A DNA stretch of 64,000 nucleotides from Streptomyces ruber (GTDB taxonomy: Bacteria > Actinomycetota > Actinomycetes > Streptomycetales > Streptomycetaceae). Shown one piece after another: positions 50,842-61,057 of the stretch. Location of the stretch: NCBI RefSeq assembly GCF_014648075.1, contig NZ_BMQK01000005.1:124001-188000 (forward strand), given 5' to 3'. Position 1 is the stretch's first letter. Each line of letters starts with the position of its first letter. The notes beneath the pieces are model-generated. The model worked only from the letters and a program-made list of their open reading frames with translations, was not told the DNA's origin and did no database searches. The position numbers were made by a program, and so were the translations under genes.

Positions 50842-52608
50842 GTGGCAGCCCACGACGACGACATGAACCGCGGCATCCGCCCGGGACGAGGGTCCGACGA
50901 CCCGGCCGGGCAGATCGCCTACCTTGAGCAGGAGATCGCCGTCCTGCGACGCAAGCTCGCCGACTCGCCGCGACACACGAGGATTCTCGAAGAGCGGATC
51001 GTCGAACTGCAGACGAATCTGGCCGGCGTGTCCGCCCAGAACGAGCGGCTCGCCAACACACTCCGCGAGGCCCGCGACCAGATCGTGGCCCTCAAGGAGG
51101 AAGTGGACCGGCTCGCCCAGCCGCCGGCCGGCTTCGGTGTCTTCCTGCAGGCGAACGAGGACGGCACCGCCGACATCTTCACCGGAGGACGCAAACTCCG
51201 CGTGAACGTCAGCCCCAGCGTCGAACTCGACGAGATGCGGCGTGGCCAGGAGGTCATGCTCAACGAAGCGCTCAACGTGGTCGAGGCCATGGAATTCGAG
51301 CGCGTCGGCGACATCGTCACCCTCAAGGAGATCCTCGAGGACGGCGAACGCGCCCTGGTGCTCGGGCACACCGACGAGGAACGGGTGGTACGGCTCGCCG
51401 AGCCGCTCCTGGACGTCACCATCCGCCCCGGCGACGCCCTGCTGCTCGAACCCCGCTCCGGCTACGTCTACGAGGTCGTGCCCAAGAGCGAGGTCGAGGA
51501 ACTCGTCCTCGAAGAGGTCCCCGACATCGGCTACGAGCAGATCGGCGGCCTGGGCAACCAGATCGAGGCGATCCGCGACGCGGTCGAGCTGCCGTACCTC
51601 TACCCCGACCTGTTCAAGGAGCACGAACTGCGGCCGCCCAAGGGCGTGCTGCTCTACGGGCCCCCCGGATGCGGCAAGACGCTCATCGCCAAGGCCGTCG
51701 CCAACTCGCTGGCCAAGAAGGTCGCCGAGGTGACCGGCCAGGCCGCCGGCAAGAGCTTCTTCCTCAACATCAAGGGCCCCGAGCTCCTCAACAAGTACGT
51801 CGGCGAGACCGAGCGGCAGATCCGCCTCGTCTTCCAGCGCGCCCGCGAGAAGGCCAGCGAGGGCACCCCCGTCATCGTCTTCTTCGACGAGATGGAATCC
51901 CTCTTCCGCACCCGCGGCTCCGGCGTCAGCTCGGACGTGGAGAACACCATCGTCCCCCAGCTCCTCGCCGAGATCGACGGCGTCGAGGGCCTGCAGAACG
52001 TGGTCGTGATCGGCGCCTCCAACCGCGAGGACATGATCGACCCCGCCATCCTGCGGCCCGGCCGGCTCGACGTGAAGATCAAGATCGAGCGTCCGGACGC
52101 CGAGGCGGCGAAGGACATCTTCGGAAAGTACCTCACCGAGCGCCTCCCGCTGCACGCCGACGACCTCGGTGAGCACGGCGGCGACAAGGCGATCACCGTC
52201 CAGGGCATGATCCAGACCGCCGTGGAACAGATGTACGCCGAATCCGAGGAGAACCGCTTCCTGGAGGTCACCTACGCCAACGGCGACAAGGAAGTTCTCT
52301 ACTTCAAGGACTTCAATTCCGGCGCGATGATCGAGAACATCGTCGGCCGCGCCAAGAAAATGGCGATCAAGGACTTCCTCGAGAAGAGCCAGAAGGGCCT
52401 GCGCGTCTCCCACCTCCTCCAGGCCTGCGTGGACGAGTTCAAGGAGAACGAGGACCTGCCCAACACCACCAACCCCGACGACTGGGCCCGCATCTCCGGC
52501 AAGAAGGGTGAACGGATCGTCTACATCCGGACACTCATCACCGGAAAGCAGGGCGCCGACACCGGACGCTCCATCGACACGGTGGCGAACACCGGACAGT
52601 ACCTGTAA
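50842..52608 (+). CDS. arc: Proteasome-associated AAA+ ATPase Arc (Mpa/ARC)
   Basis: 588 residues from GTG 50842 (GGAGGTGAGG upstream). Arc forms a hexameric ring that unfolds Pup-tagged substrates and feeds them to the 20S core. Order: N-terminal coiled coil about 20-95 ([51 protein letters not shown]) that binds Pup, tandem OB folds about 95-245, then the AAA domain with Walker A GPPGCGKT at 273-280 and Walker B VFFDEMES (Asp349-Glu350). The C-terminus is QYL, the gate-opening HbYX-type motif for docking on PrcA. Everything is intact. A strong rho-independent terminator separates it from dop. Confidence 0.98.
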   Translation: MAAHDDDMNRGIRPGRGSDDPAGQIAYLEQEIAVLRRKLADSPRHTRILEERIVELQTNLAGVSAQNERLANTLREARDQIVALKEEVDRLAQPPAGFGVFLQANEDGTADIFTGGRKLRVNVSPSVELDEMRRGQEVMLNEALNVVEAMEFERVGDIVTLKEILEDGERALVLGHTDEERVVRLAEPLLDVTIRPGDALLLEPRSGYVYEVVPKSEVEELVLEEVPDIGYEQIGGLGNQIEAIRDAVELPYLYPDLFKEHELRPPKGVLLYGPPGCGKTLIAKAVANSLAKKVAEVTGQAAGKSFFLNIKGPELLNKYVGETERQIRLVFQRAREKASEGTPVIVFFDEMESLFRTRGSGVSSDVENTIVPQLLAEIDGVEGLQNVVVIGASNREDMIDPAILRPGRLDVKIKIERPDAEAAKDIFGKYLTERLPLHADDLGEHGGDKAITVQGMIQTAVEQMYAESEENRFLEVTYANGDKEVLYFKDFNSGAMIENIVGRAKKMAIKDFLEKSQKGLRVSHLLQACVDEFKENEDLPNTTNPDDWARISGKKGERIVYIRTLITGKQGADTGRSIDTVANTGQYL

Positions 52609-52618
52609 AAGACGGGGT

Positions 52619-52661
52619 GGCTGCGGGTGCCCTTCCCGGGCACCCGCAGCCGACTGTTTTT
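52619..52661 (+). terminator. Rho-independent terminator after arc
   Basis: A 14-bp perfect stem (GGCTGCGGGTGCCC with its complement) is followed by GACTGTTTTTC. Confidence 0.93.
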
Positions 52662-52842
52662 CGGGTCACAGCCATACCAAGGCAATGACGCAAATGATCT
52701 CCCCACCAGCGCAAAGGCGTTCTAGGCTCTTTCGTACCGCCGAGTCGCGCAGTGCGGGGACGGGCACCGCACACGCACCGGAGCACCAGCGGTACTTGAG
52801 CGCCGCCCCCGAACGAGGGCGCCGCCGGGCAAGGAGGGCCGC

Positions 52843-54354
52843 ATGACCGTACGGCGAGTAATGGGCATCGAGACGGAGTACGGCATCTCCGTCCCCGGCC
52901 ACCCCAATGCCAATGCCATGCTCACCTCGTCCCAGATCGTCAACGCCTACGCGGCGGCGATGCACCGGGCCCGCCGGGCCCGATGGGACTTCGAGGAGGA
53001 GAACCCGCTGCGGGACGCGCGGGGCTTCGACCTCGCCCGCGAGGCCGCCGACGCCAGCCAGCTCACCGACGAGGACATCGGCCTGGCCAACGTCATCCTC
53101 ACCAACGGGGCACGGCTCTACGTCGACCACGCGCACCCCGAGTACAGCGCCCCCGAGGTCACCAACCCCCGCGACGCCGTCCTCTGGGACAAGGCCGGCG
53201 AACGCATCATGGCGGAGGCCGCCGACCGCGCGGCCCAGCTCCCCGGCGCCCAGCCGATCCACCTCTACAAGAACAACACCGACAACAAGGGTGCCTCCTA
53301 CGGCACGCACGAGAACTACCTGATGAAGCGGGAGACCGCCTTCTCGGACATCGTGCGGCACCTCACCCCGTTCTTCGTCTCCCGCCAGGTCTTCGCCGGC
53401 GCCGGCCGCGTCGGCATCGGCCAGGACGGCCACGAGCACGGCTTCCAGCTCAGCCAGCGCGCGGACTACTTCGAGGTCGAGGTGGGCCTCGAGACCACCC
53501 TCAAGCGTCCGATCATCAACACCCGCGACGAGCCGCACGCGGACGCCGAGAAGTACCGCCGCCTCCACGTGATCATCGGCGACGCGAACCTCTCCGAGAT
53601 CTCGACCTACCTCAAGCTCGGCACCACGGCCCTGGTCCTCTCCATGATCGAGGACGGCTTCATCGCCGTCGACCTCGCCGTCGACCAGCCCGTACGCACC
53701 CTCCACCAGGTCAGCCACGACCCCGCGCTGAAGCGGCTGATCACCCTCCGCAGCGGCCGCACCCTCACCGCCGTACAGCTCCAGATGGAGTACTACGAAC
53801 TGGCGCGCAAGTACATCGAGGAGCGCTACGGCGCCGACGCGGACGACCAGACCAAGGACGTCCTGAGCCGCTGGGAGGACACCCTCAACCGCCTCGAGAA
53901 CGACCCCATGAGCCTGTCCGGTGAACTCGACTGGGTCGCCAAGCGCGAGCTCATGGAGGGTTACCGGCGCCGGGACCGCCTCGACTGGGACGCGGCGCGG
54001 CTCCACCTCATCGACCTCCAGTACGCCGACGTGCGCGCCGAGAAGGGCCTCTACAACCGGCTCGTCGCCCGCGGCAAGGTCAAGCGCCTGCTCGCCGAGA
54101 CGGAGGTGGAACGGGCCCGGACGAGCCCGCCGGAGGACACCCGCGCCTACTTCCGCGGCCGCTGTCTGGAGCAGTACGCCGACGACGTCGCCGCGGCGTC
54201 CTGGGACTCGGTCATCTTCGACCTCCCCGGCCGGGACTCGCTGCAACGCGTTCCAACCCTCGAACCGCTTCGCGGAACGCGTAATCACGTGAAGGAGCTC
54301 CTGGACCGCTGCCGCACGGCGGAGGACCTGGTCAGGGTGCTGTCGGGTGGCTGA
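52843..54354 (+). CDS. dop: Depupylase/deamidase of Pup
   Basis: 503 residues from ATG 52843 with AAGGAGGG upstream. Dop shares the glutamine-synthetase-like fold of PafA. It removes Pup from proteins and, where Pup ends in Gln, deamidates it. Conserved elements: [14 protein letters not shown] with the Mg-binding Glu, [30 protein letters not shown], and [21 protein letters not shown] in two pieces, the last shared with PafA. The Dop-specific loop is visible between about 40 and 80 ([18 protein letters not shown]). The Pup of this genome already ends in Glu, so Dop probably serves as a depupylase. The gene is followed by a small hairpin and the pup promoter. Confidence 0.97.
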   Translation: MTVRRVMGIETEYGISVPGHPNANAMLTSSQIVNAYAAAMHRARRARWDFEEENPLRDARGFDLAREAADASQLTDEDIGLANVILTNGARLYVDHAHPEYSAPEVTNPRDAVLWDKAGERIMAEAADRAAQLPGAQPIHLYKNNTDNKGASYGTHENYLMKRETAFSDIVRHLTPFFVSRQVFAGAGRVGIGQDGHEHGFQLSQRADYFEVEVGLETTLKRPIINTRDEPHADAEKYRRLHVIIGDANLSEISTYLKLGTTALVLSMIEDGFIAVDLAVDQPVRTLHQVSHDPALKRLITLRSGRTLTAVQLQMEYYELARKYIEERYGADADDQTKDVLSRWEDTLNRLENDPMSLSGELDWVAKRELMEGYRRRDRLDWDAARLHLIDLQYADVRAEKGLYNRLVARGKVKRLLAETEVERARTSPPEDTRAYFRGRCLEQYADDVAAASWDSVIFDLPGRDSLQRVPTLEPLRGTRNHVKELLDRCRTAEDLVRVLSGG

Positions 54355-54534
54355 GGGGTACCCGGACGGGACCTTTCGCGCGAGGTGCGAAAGGGCGGCG
54401 TCCGGGAATCATCGAGGTGGCCCCCGGACGTTGTGACAACTACGGGGCCGATGTCGGACCCGGCGAGTAGGGTCTGATCATCACGATCGGCAGCAATGCC
54501 GACCATGTCGGGCGAACTGAGCGGGGTGAGGGTT
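54355..54534. promoter_or_regulatory. dop terminator hairpin and pup promoter
   Basis: An 8-bp stem (CCTTTCGC at 54372 with GCGAAAGG at 54387) lies 18 bp after dop. TAGGGT at 54468-54473 is the best -10 candidate for pup, giving a leader of about 55 nt. Confidence 0.55.
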
Positions 54535-54753
54535 ATGGCGACCAAGGACACCGGCGGCGGACAGCAGAAGGCCACGCGCTCGAACGAAGAGGTCGAGGAG
54601 CAGGCGCCCGAGGCGCAGGCCAGCGAGGACGTCAAGGAGCGGCACGAGAAGCTGAGCGATGACGTCGACTCGGTGCTCGACGAAATCGATGATGTACTCG
54701 AGGAAAATGCAGAGGATTTCGTGCGTTCATTCGTGCAAAAGGGTGGAGAGTGA
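54535..54753 (+). CDS. pup: Prokaryotic ubiquitin-like protein Pup
   Basis: 72 residues from ATG 54535 (GGTGAGGG upstream). Pup is an intrinsically disordered tag. The N-terminal half is Gln/Glu-rich (MATKDTGGGQQKATRS). The C-terminal half has the helix-forming Arc-binding region (LSDDVDSVLDEIDDVLEENA) and the end SFVQKGGE. The terminal residue is Glu rather than Gln, so PafA can use it directly without deamidation. The gene is short, cotranscribed with the downstream endonuclease and prcBA genes or partly separated from them by a small hairpin at 54774-54788. Full length and normal. Confidence 0.98.
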   Translation: MATKDTGGGQQKATRSNEEVEEQAPEAQASEDVKERHEKLSDDVDSVLDEIDDVLEENAEDFVRSFVQKGGE

Positions 54754-54773
54754 AGGGCGCTAGGTCGCTGTAG

Positions 54774-54788
54774 CCTTCGAAGCGAAGG
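54774..54788 (+). other. Small hairpin between pup and the endonuclease gene
   Basis: CCTTCG-AAG-CGAAGG forms a 6-bp stem 20 bp after the pup stop and 15 bp before GTG 54804. It may protect the pup mRNA 3' end or moderate read-through to prcBA. Confidence 0.45.
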
Positions 54789-54803
54789 TGGCGGGGGTTG
54801 AGG

Positions 54804-55409
54804 GTGACTGACGAGCCGAGCGCGAAGGTGTGCACTCGCTGCAAGTGGGAGCTCCCTGTCGCAGCGTTCGCGCGGGACAAGAACCGGCGTGACGGGATGC
54901 AGGTGCGGTGCCGGAAGTGCGTGGCGGAGTACGGCGCCGCGCACTACCGGCGCCGCCGGGAGTCCGAGGGGAAAGAGGTCCGCGAGAAAGCGGACGTTCC
55001 GGCCGGGCACAAGCTCTGCCGGACCTGCGGAGAGATCAAGCCCCACAGTGAGTGGCATCGGAACGCGACCGCGTCAGACGGCCTGTCGACGCGCTGCAAG
55101 ACGTGCCGGGCGGCGCAGAGCCGTCGCGACCACCTGAAGCGCCAGTGCGGCATCACCGAGGCCGAGCGCGACGAGTTGATCGCCTCTCAGGGCGGCGTCT
55201 GCTGCATATGTTCGGCGGCCGTCCCCGAACATGTGGATCACTGCCACGGGACGGGTAAGGTCCGTGGCGTACTGTGCTTCAGCTGCAATGCCGCACTGGG
55301 GCAGCTCAAAGACCGGCCCGACGCCATAAGGCGGGCTGCTGCATACGTGGAAGGAAACGCGTGGAAGCCAACACTCGTAGCACCGGGCGTCTACCGGCTG
55401 CCTTCCTGA
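54804..55409 (+). CDS. Endonuclease VII-like zinc protein within the proteasome operon
   Basis: 201 residues from GTG 54804 (GGGGG six bases upstream; a TTG two codons earlier is possible). Two CxxC pairs form an N-terminal zinc module (VCTRCKWEL with RCRKCVAEY), and a second similar one follows ([10 protein letters not shown] with RCKTCRAAQ). The C-terminal part (about 125-195) has the endonuclease VII signature: [19 protein letters not shown] and [18 protein letters not shown], i.e. a His-Asp-His-Cys HNH-like site. T4 endonuclease VII resolves DNA branches. The gene overlaps prcB by 49 bp in another frame, so translation is coupled. In S. coelicolor a gene lies at the same place between pup and prcB. 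DNA-repair function is inferred. Confidence 0.88.
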   Translation: MTDEPSAKVCTRCKWELPVAAFARDKNRRDGMQVRCRKCVAEYGAAHYRRRRESEGKEVREKADVPAGHKLCRTCGEIKPHSEWHRNATASDGLSTRCKTCRAAQSRRDHLKRQCGITEAERDELIASQGGVCCICSAAVPEHVDHCHGTGKVRGVLCFSCNAALGQLKDRPDAIRRAAAYVEGNAWKPTLVAPGVYRLPS

Positions 55410-56206
55410 CGCCCGGGTCGTCCTCCTTCATGGACTTCCTCTCCGATCACCAGCCGGAGCTGCTCCCGGGCAAGCGGCAGCTCCCGCCCACCCAAGGTGT
55501 GATCGAGGCGCCGCACGGCACCACGATCGTCGCCGTGACGTTCCCGGGCGGCGTCGTGCTGGCCGGTGACCGCCGCGCCACCATGGGCAACGTGATCGCC
55601 CAGCGGGACATCGAGAAGGTCTTCCCGGCCGACGAGTACTCGGCGGTGGGCATCGCCGGTACGGCCGGGCTGGCCGTGGAGATGGTCAAGCTCTTCCAGC
55701 TGGAGCTGGAGCACTTCGAGAAGGTCGAGGGCACCCAGCTCTCCCTGGAGGGCAAGGCGAACCGCCTGTCCACCATGATCCGTTCCAACCTCGGCATGGC
55801 CATGCAGGGCCTCGCCGTGGTCCCCCTCTTCGCCGGGTACGACGTGGACCGCGACAAGGGCCGCATCTTCTCGTACGACGTCACGGGCGGCCGCTCCGAG
55901 GAGCAGAACTACGCGGCCACGGGCTCCGGCTCGATCTTCGCGCGCGGCGCGCTGAAGAAGCTGTTCCGCGACGACCTGAGCGAGGAGCAGGCCACGACGC
56001 TCGTCGTGCAGGCCCTGTACGACGCGGCCGACGACGACTCGGCGACGGGTGGTCCCGACGTCGCCCGCCGGATCTACCCGATCGTCACCGTGATCACCGA
56101 GGACGGGTTCCGCCGTCTCACGGAGGAGGAGTCCTCCGGGATCGCCCGTTCGATCCTGGAGCGGCGCCTGGAGCAGCCGGACGGCCCGCGGGCCGCGCTG
56201 CTCTGA
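55361..56206 (+). CDS. prcB: 20S proteasome beta subunit (catalytic)
   Basis: 281 residues from GTG 55361 (GGAAGGA upstream), inside the end of the endonuclease gene. The propeptide of 53 residues ends at Gly53. The mature protein starts with the nucleophile Thr54 ([10 protein letters not shown]). Catalytic-site partners are conserved: Asp and Arg in [10 protein letters not shown], with Lys/Asp in [11 protein letters not shown], and Ser/Asp in the [11 protein letters not shown] region. Seven beta subunits form each inner ring of the barrel. Length and propeptide match other actinobacteria. prcA follows 61 bp downstream. Confidence 0.97.
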   Translation: MEANTRSTGRLPAAFLTPGSSSFMDFLSDHQPELLPGKRQLPPTQGVIEAPHGTTIVAVTFPGGVVLAGDRRATMGNVIAQRDIEKVFPADEYSAVGIAGTAGLAVEMVKLFQLELEHFEKVEGTQLSLEGKANRLSTMIRSNLGMAMQGLAVVPLFAGYDVDRDKGRIFSYDVTGGRSEEQNYAATGSGSIFARGALKKLFRDDLSEEQATTLVVQALYDAADDDSATGGPDVARRIYPIVTVITEDGFRRLTEEESSGIARSILERRLEQPDGPRAALL

Positions 56207-56267
56207 CGCGGCCGTCTTATTGCAAGGTGATCCAGTGACCTCGACAGCAGAAAGGGACGGATAACCG

Positions 56268-57020
56268 GTGTCGACGCCGTTCTATGTCTCACCCCAGCAG
56301 GCGATGGCCGACCGGGCGGAGTACGCCCGCAAGGGCATCGCCCGTGGCCGCAGCCTGGTCGTGCTGCAGTACGCCGACGGCATCGTCTTCGTCGGCGAGA
56401 ACCCGTCCCGCGCGCTGCACAAGTTCAGCGAGATCTACGACCGGATCGGCTTCGCGGCCGCCGGCAAGTACAACGAGTACGAGAACCTGCGGATCGGCGG
56501 TGTGCGCTACGCCGACCTGCGGGGTTACACCTATGACCGCGATGACGTGACCGCGCGCGGCCTCGCCAACGTCTACGCCCAGACCCTCGGCACGATCTTC
56601 TCCTCCGCGGCCGAGAAGCCGTACGAGGTGGAGCTGGTCGTCGCCGAGGTGGGCGAGACGCCGGAGGGCGACCAGATCTACCGGCTGCCGCACGACGGCT
56701 CGATCGTGGACGAGCACGGTTCGGTCGCGGTCGGCGGCAACGCCGAGCAGATCAGCGGCTACCTGGACCAGCGCCACCGGGACGGCATGACGCTGGCCGA
56801 GGCGCTGAAGCTGGCCGTGCAGGCCCTCTCCCGCGACACGAACGGCAGCGAGCGGGAGATCCCCGCCGAGCGCCTGGAGGTGGCGGTGCTGGACCGTACG
56901 CGTCCGCAGCAGCGCAAGTTCAAGCGGATCACCGGCCGGCAGCTCGTCCGGCTGCTGGACGCGGGCGGCGCGGAGACGGCCGCCGAGGCCGAGGAGGAGA
57001 GCGGCGACGAGGGGAAGTAG
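56268..57020 (+). CDS. prcA: 20S proteasome alpha subunit
   Basis: 250 residues from GTG 56268 (AAAGGGACGG upstream). Alpha subunits form the outer gated rings where Arc docks. The N-terminus ([35 protein letters not shown]) is the gating region. There is no catalytic Thr. Typical phrases are [20 protein letters not shown] and [20 protein letters not shown]. The C-terminal 30 residues ([17 protein letters not shown]) are acidic and disordered and may vary. A 19-bp hairpin terminates the operon, 27 bp after the stop. Confidence 0.97.
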   Translation: MSTPFYVSPQQAMADRAEYARKGIARGRSLVVLQYADGIVFVGENPSRALHKFSEIYDRIGFAAAGKYNEYENLRIGGVRYADLRGYTYDRDDVTARGLANVYAQTLGTIFSSAAEKPYEVELVVAEVGETPEGDQIYRLPHDGSIVDEHGSVAVGGNAEQISGYLDQRHRDGMTLAEALKLAVQALSRDTNGSEREIPAERLEVAVLDRTRPQQRKFKRITGRQLVRLLDAGGAETAAEAEEESGDEGK

Positions 57021-57046
57021 CCCCTGCGCCGACCTTGACCGATCGA

Positions 57047-57087
57047 CGCCGCGCGCCCCGGCCTGCTCCAGGCCGGGGCGCGCGGCG
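57047..57087. terminator. Terminator after prcA
   Basis: A 19-bp perfect stem (57047-57065 with 57069-57087) and 3-nt loop between the convergent prcA and LacI-type genes. Confidence 0.92.
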
Positions 57088-57111
57088 TTCCCGGGCGGGC
57101 GCGCGGCGTCT

Positions 57112-58125
57112 TCAGGAGCGCGGTGCGGCCGTCGAGCCGCGTACCACCAGTTCCACCGGGATGTCGCCGCCGTCCGGCTCACGTCCCTCCAGCACGGCCA
57201 GCAACGCCAGCATCCCCCGCTCCCCGAACAGCTCCGCGTCCAGCCGGATTGTGGTCAGCTCCGGGTCGAGGGCCGTGGCGAGGGCGAGGTCGTCCAGGCC
57301 GGTGACGGAGAGGTCGTCGGGGATGCGCAGGCCGAGCCTGCGGGCCGCCTTGTACGCGCCGGCGGCCAGCTTGTCGTCGTCGCAGATCACGGCGGTGGGG
57401 CGGGGGCCGGGGGCGGCGAGGGCGGCTTCGGCGGCGGCGCGGGCGTCGTCGATGGTGATGGGCGCCCGCGCGGTGCGTACCCCGGTGCCGGCGACCGTGC
57501 CGATACGGGCGGCGAGCTCGCGGGCACGCACCTCGAAGGTCCAGGAGGCGATGTCGGCGGCCAGGTGCAGGAAGCGTCGGTGGCCGAGGGCGAGCAGGTG
57601 GTCGGCGAGCTGCCGGGCGCCGTCGGCGATGTCGAGGTTGACGGTGGCGGCGCCGAGGCTGCCGTCGGGGTCGCTGTCGAGCATGACCAGGGGGAGCTGG
57701 TCGCCGCGGATGGCGGTGAGGGCGTCGGCGGCCATGGAGGAGGCGATGACGCCGTCGAGGGCGGCCTGCGCGGAGGCGAAGGGGTCGCGGGCGGGGCCGA
57801 TGCCCTCGGGGGAGGGGTAGAGAACCACGCCGAAGCCGTGAGCCGCGGCGACGCGGGCGGCGCCGGTGTAGACGCCGGCGAAGAACTCGGTGGTGAGGGC
57901 GGGGACCACGAGGAGGACGGTGCGGGTGTGGCCGAGGCGGAGGTTGCGGGCGGCGAGGTTGGGCCGGTAGCCGAGGTCGTGGGCGGCCTGCCGGACGCGC
58001 TCGGCGGTGGCCGCGGAGACGCGTCCGCGCCACTTGTCGCCCAGGACCAGGGAGACCGCCGCCTGGGAGACCCCGGCGGCCCGGGCGACGTCACGGCTGG
58101 TGGGGCGGGTGCTGCCTCGTGCCAC
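57112..58125 (-). CDS. LacI-family transcriptional regulator
   Basis: 337 residues from GTG 58125 (AAGGAG 11 bases upstream). The N-terminal LacI helix-turn-helix is at 8-30 (TSRDVARAAGVSQAAVSLVL) with the hinge helix near ERVRQAAHDLGYRPNLAARN. The periplasmic-binding-like effector domain follows (VLLVVPALTTEFFAGVYTGA; ALDGVIASSMAADAL; LSVTGLDDLALATALDPELT). It should bind a sugar or other small ligand. It is divergent from the MFS gene at 58302, which it very probably controls through sites in the 176-bp gap. This pair lies between prcA and pafA but shows no functional link with the proteasome. Confidence 0.92.
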   Translation of the reverse strand: MARGSTRPTSRDVARAAGVSQAAVSLVLGDKWRGRVSAATAERVRQAAHDLGYRPNLAARNLRLGHTRTVLLVVPALTTEFFAGVYTGAARVAAAHGFGVVLYPSPEGIGPARDPFASAQAALDGVIASSMAADALTAIRGDQLPLVMLDSDPDGSLGAATVNLDIADGARQLADHLLALGHRRFLHLAADIASWTFEVRARELAARIGTVAGTGVRTARAPITIDDARAAAEAALAAPGPRPTAVICDDDKLAAGAYKAARRLGLRIPDDLSVTGLDDLALATALDPELTTIRLDAELFGERGMLALLAVLEGREPDGGDIPVELVVRGSTAAPRS

Positions 58126-58193
58126 CGGCGGCCTGCTCCTTCACGCTGTCTTCGCTCGTCCATGCAGTCTTTACTCGTCGACGACGCACATGG

Positions 58194-58222
58194 TACGTAT
58201 GACGCCGGACGTTATACGTAAC
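58194..58222. promoter_or_regulatory. Paired TACGTA sites between the LacI and MFS genes
   Basis: TACGTA occurs at 58194-58199 and 58215-58220, exactly 21 bp apart (two helical turns). The second is embedded in the inverted repeat GTTA-TACG-TAAC (58211-58222). This suits a LacI-type operator controlling both divergent genes. Confidence 0.62.
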
Positions 58223-58301
58223 ACTTCGCGGTCTCCGGGAACTTCGAGGTCTCCGGACCCGCCACCCGCCGGACACGAGAAGGCAGAGGAAAGGGCAGGA
58301 C

Positions 58302-59564
58302 ATGGCCTCCGGATATGCGGAGATCTTCAGAGCGAGACACGCCGCTCGGCTGCTCGTCGGCACGCTCGTGGGGCGGCTGCCGAACGGGACCGCCGCCATC
58401 GCCATCGTCCTCTTCGCCCGCGCGGAGGGCGGCAGCTACAGCCTCGCCGGGGCGCTGGCCGCCGTGTACGGGGTGGCCAACGCGGTGGGGCAGCCGCTGC
58501 TGGGCCGGCTGGTGGACCTGTACGGGCAGCCGCGTGTCCAGCTGCCGGCCGCGGTCGTCTCGGGACTCGGGATGACGCTGTTCGCCTTCGTGGGGCTGGA
58601 ACCTCCCGTGGTGGCGTACGCGGCCATGGTGGTCGCCGGTCTGTTCACGCCGCCGCTGGAGGGCGGTCTGCGGGCGCTGTGGCCGTCCGTGCTCCGGGGG
58701 AAGGAGGAGCGGGTCCACACGGCGTACGCGATGGACGCGGTGGCGCAGGAGGTGATGTTCACCGTCGGGCCGCTGCTGGTGACGCTGTTCGTGTCCCTGT
58801 GGGATCCGCGGACGGCACTGGTCCTGCTCAACGTCATCGGTGTGCTGGGCGCGCTGTCCGTCGTCGTGTCGCCTCCCTCGCGCGCGTGGCGTTCGGCGCC
58901 CCGGGAGGCGCACTGGCTGGGCGCGCTGCGCTCGCCGGGGCTGCTGGCGCTGCTGGCGGCGTTCCTGTTCGTGGGGGTCGCACTCGGTTCGATCACGCTG
59001 TCGGCGCAGTCGTACGCGGACGACAACGGTGGGGACGCGGTGTACGGGTGGCTGATGGCCGCGCTGGGGCTGGGTGCCCTGGTCGGCGGTGGCGTGTACG
59101 GGGCGCGGGAGTGGACCGGTGCCCCGGAGCGCCGACTGCGGGTGCTGGTGGCCCTGCTGGCGGTGTGTTACCTGCCGCTGATGCTGCTGCCCGGCCCGGT
59201 GGCCATGACGGGGCTGACGGCCGTCGCGGGCGTCTTCCTCGCGCCGGCGATCGCGTGCGCGTTCGTGCTCGTGGACCGGCACGCGCCGCGGGGGACCGTC
59301 ACGGAGGCGTTCTCGTGGCTGGTGACGACGTTCGTGGTGGGCCAGTCGCTGGGGACCGGGCTCACGGGGCCCGTCGTGGAGTGGGGCGGGACGCCGTGGG
59401 GCTTCGCGGTGCCGGGTGCGGCGGGGGCCGTGGCGCTGCTGGTTCTGCTGGTCACGGGGCGGGTGCTCGCGGATTCGCGCGGGGGAGGGGTTGTTGCGGC
59501 CTCATCCGAAAATGATCCGGATCGTGCCGTCGAACCCCGTTTCAGGTCCGGGGATCGGGCGTAA
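58302..59564 (+). CDS. MFS transporter
   Basis: 420 residues from ATG 58302 with GAGGAAAGGGCAGG upstream. About twelve membrane segments are visible, for example VGTLVGRLPNGTAAIAIVLF, LGALSVVV, LLALLAAFLFVGVALGSITL and LTAVAGVFLAPAIACAFVLV. The loop after segment 2 (GRLVDLYGQPRVQ) is the A-motif. It belongs to a streptomycete group of small-solute exporters or sugar transporters with unknown ligand. Its divergent LacI-type regulator suggests substrate-induced expression, though efflux is equally possible. The TAA stop overlaps the -10 box of pafA. The Asp/Glu-rich tail is probably cytosolic. Confidence 0.9.
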   Translation: MASGYAEIFRARHAARLLVGTLVGRLPNGTAAIAIVLFARAEGGSYSLAGALAAVYGVANAVGQPLLGRLVDLYGQPRVQLPAAVVSGLGMTLFAFVGLEPPVVAYAAMVVAGLFTPPLEGGLRALWPSVLRGKEERVHTAYAMDAVAQEVMFTVGPLLVTLFVSLWDPRTALVLLNVIGVLGALSVVVSPPSRAWRSAPREAHWLGALRSPGLLALLAAFLFVGVALGSITLSAQSYADDNGGDAVYGWLMAALGLGALVGGGVYGAREWTGAPERRLRVLVALLAVCYLPLMLLPGPVAMTGLTAVAGVFLAPAIACAFVLVDRHAPRGTVTEAFSWLVTTFVVGQSLGTGLTGPVVEWGGTPWGFAVPGAAGAVALLVLLVTGRVLADSRGGGVVAASSENDPDRAVEPRFRSGDRA

Positions 59565-59567
59565 TGT
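59562..59567 (+). promoter_or_regulatory. -10 box TAATGT before pafA, overlapping the MFS stop
   Basis: TAATGT contains the MFS stop codon TAA and ends 6 bp before ATG 59574. No Shine-Dalgarno sequence is present, so pafA is probably leaderless. Confidence 0.62.
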
Positions 59568-59573
59568 TCAGTC

Positions 59574-60935
59574 ATGGACCGCCGCATTTTCGGGCTGGAG
59601 AACGAGTACGGCGTCACGTGTACGTTCAGGGGACAGCGCCGCCTGTCTCCCGACGAGGTGGCGCGGTACCTCTTCCGCCGTGTCGTGTCATGGGGCCGCA
59701 GCAGCAATGTGTTTCTGCGGAACGGTGCCCGCCTGTATCTCGATGTGGGCTCGCACCCCGAATACGCGACACCCGAATGTGACAACGTGATCGAACTGGT
59801 CACTCACGACAAGGCCGGCGAGCGCATTCTCGAAGGGCTGCTGGTCGACGCGGAACGCCGCCTGCACGAGGAGGGAATCGCGGGCGACGTCTACCTCTTC
59901 AAGAACAACACCGACTCGGCGGGCAACTCCTACGGGTGCCACGAGAACTATCTGGTGGCCCGGCACGGGGAGTTCTCCCGGCTCGCGGACATCCTCATCC
60001 CGTTCCTCGTCACGCGGCAGCTGCTGTGCGGCGCGGGGAAGGTGCTGCAGACGCCGCGCGGGGCCGTGTACTGCGTCAGCCAGCGGGCCGAGCACATCTG
60101 GGAGGGTGTCTCCTCGGCGACGACCCGGTCCCGGCCGATCATCAACACGCGCGACGAGCCGCACGCGGACGCGGAGCGCTACCGCCGGCTGCACGTGATC
60201 GTGGGCGACTCGAACATGTCCGAGACGACCATGCTGCTCAAGGTCGGTGCCACCGATCTGGTGCTGCGCATGATCGAGGCGGGCACGGTGATGCGGGACC
60301 TCACCCTGGAGAACCCGATCCGGGCGATCCGCGAGGTCAGCCACGACATCACGGGCCGCCGCAAGGTGCGCCTGGCGAGCGGCCGGGAGGCATCCGCCCT
60401 GGAGGTGCAGCGGGAGTACTACGAGAAGGCCGTGGACTTCTGCGAGCGCCGCGGGATCCGCACCGGCACCGTGGAGCGGGTGCTGGAGCTGTGGGGCCGG
60501 ACGCTCGAGGCGATCGAGACGGAGGACCTCGACCGGATCGACACCGAGATCGACTGGGTCATGAAGTACAAGCTCATCGAGCGGTACCGCGCCAAGCACA
60601 ACATGACCATGTCCAATCCGCGGGTCGCCCAGATAGATCTCGCCTACCACGACATTCACCGTCGGCGGGGGCTGTATTACCTGCTGGAGAAGAAGGGGCA
60701 GGCCACCCGCGTCTGCAACGACTTGAAGATCTTCGAAGGAAAGTCCGTCCCGCCGCAGACCACTCGGGCCCGGCTGCGCGGTGACTTCATCCGGCGGGCC
60801 CAGGAACAGCGCCGTGATTTCACGGTCGACTGGGTGCACCTGAAGCTGAACGACCAGGCACAGCGCACCGTGTTGTGCAAGGACCCGTTCCGGTCGGTGG
60901 ACGACCGGGTGGAGAAACTGATCGCCGGAATGTGA
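59574..60935 (+). CDS. pafA: Pup-protein ligase PafA
   Basis: 453 residues. PafA uses ATP to phosphorylate the C-terminal Glu of Pup and joins it to a substrate lysine as an isopeptide. Its fold is that of carboxylate-amine ligases: [15 protein letters not shown] with the Mg-binding Glu, [40 protein letters not shown] and [20 protein letters not shown], the last nearly identical to Dop. It lacks the Dop loop. The C-terminal domain (about 380-453) ends KLIAGM. It stands apart from the prcBA operon behind its own promoter, with a LacI/MFS pair between. FKBP genes follow 122 bp downstream. Confidence 0.97.
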   Translation: MDRRIFGLENEYGVTCTFRGQRRLSPDEVARYLFRRVVSWGRSSNVFLRNGARLYLDVGSHPEYATPECDNVIELVTHDKAGERILEGLLVDAERRLHEEGIAGDVYLFKNNTDSAGNSYGCHENYLVARHGEFSRLADILIPFLVTRQLLCGAGKVLQTPRGAVYCVSQRAEHIWEGVSSATTRSRPIINTRDEPHADAERYRRLHVIVGDSNMSETTMLLKVGATDLVLRMIEAGTVMRDLTLENPIRAIREVSHDITGRRKVRLASGREASALEVQREYYEKAVDFCERRGIRTGTVERVLELWGRTLEAIETEDLDRIDTEIDWVMKYKLIERYRAKHNMTMSNPRVAQIDLAYHDIHRRRGLYYLLEKKGQATRVCNDLKIFEGKSVPPQTTRARLRGDFIRRAQEQRRDFTVDWVHLKLNDQAQRTVLCKDPFRSVDDRVEKLIAGM

Positions 60936-61057
60936 TCCGGCTCCCGAGGAACGTGACGAGGGGCGTCGTACGTTGGCCGTACGGCGCCCTTCTCACGTCG
61001 TAGAGTTGCGCGCACGCCAACGCAAGATCGAACCCGAACCGATACGAGGCCCCCACC

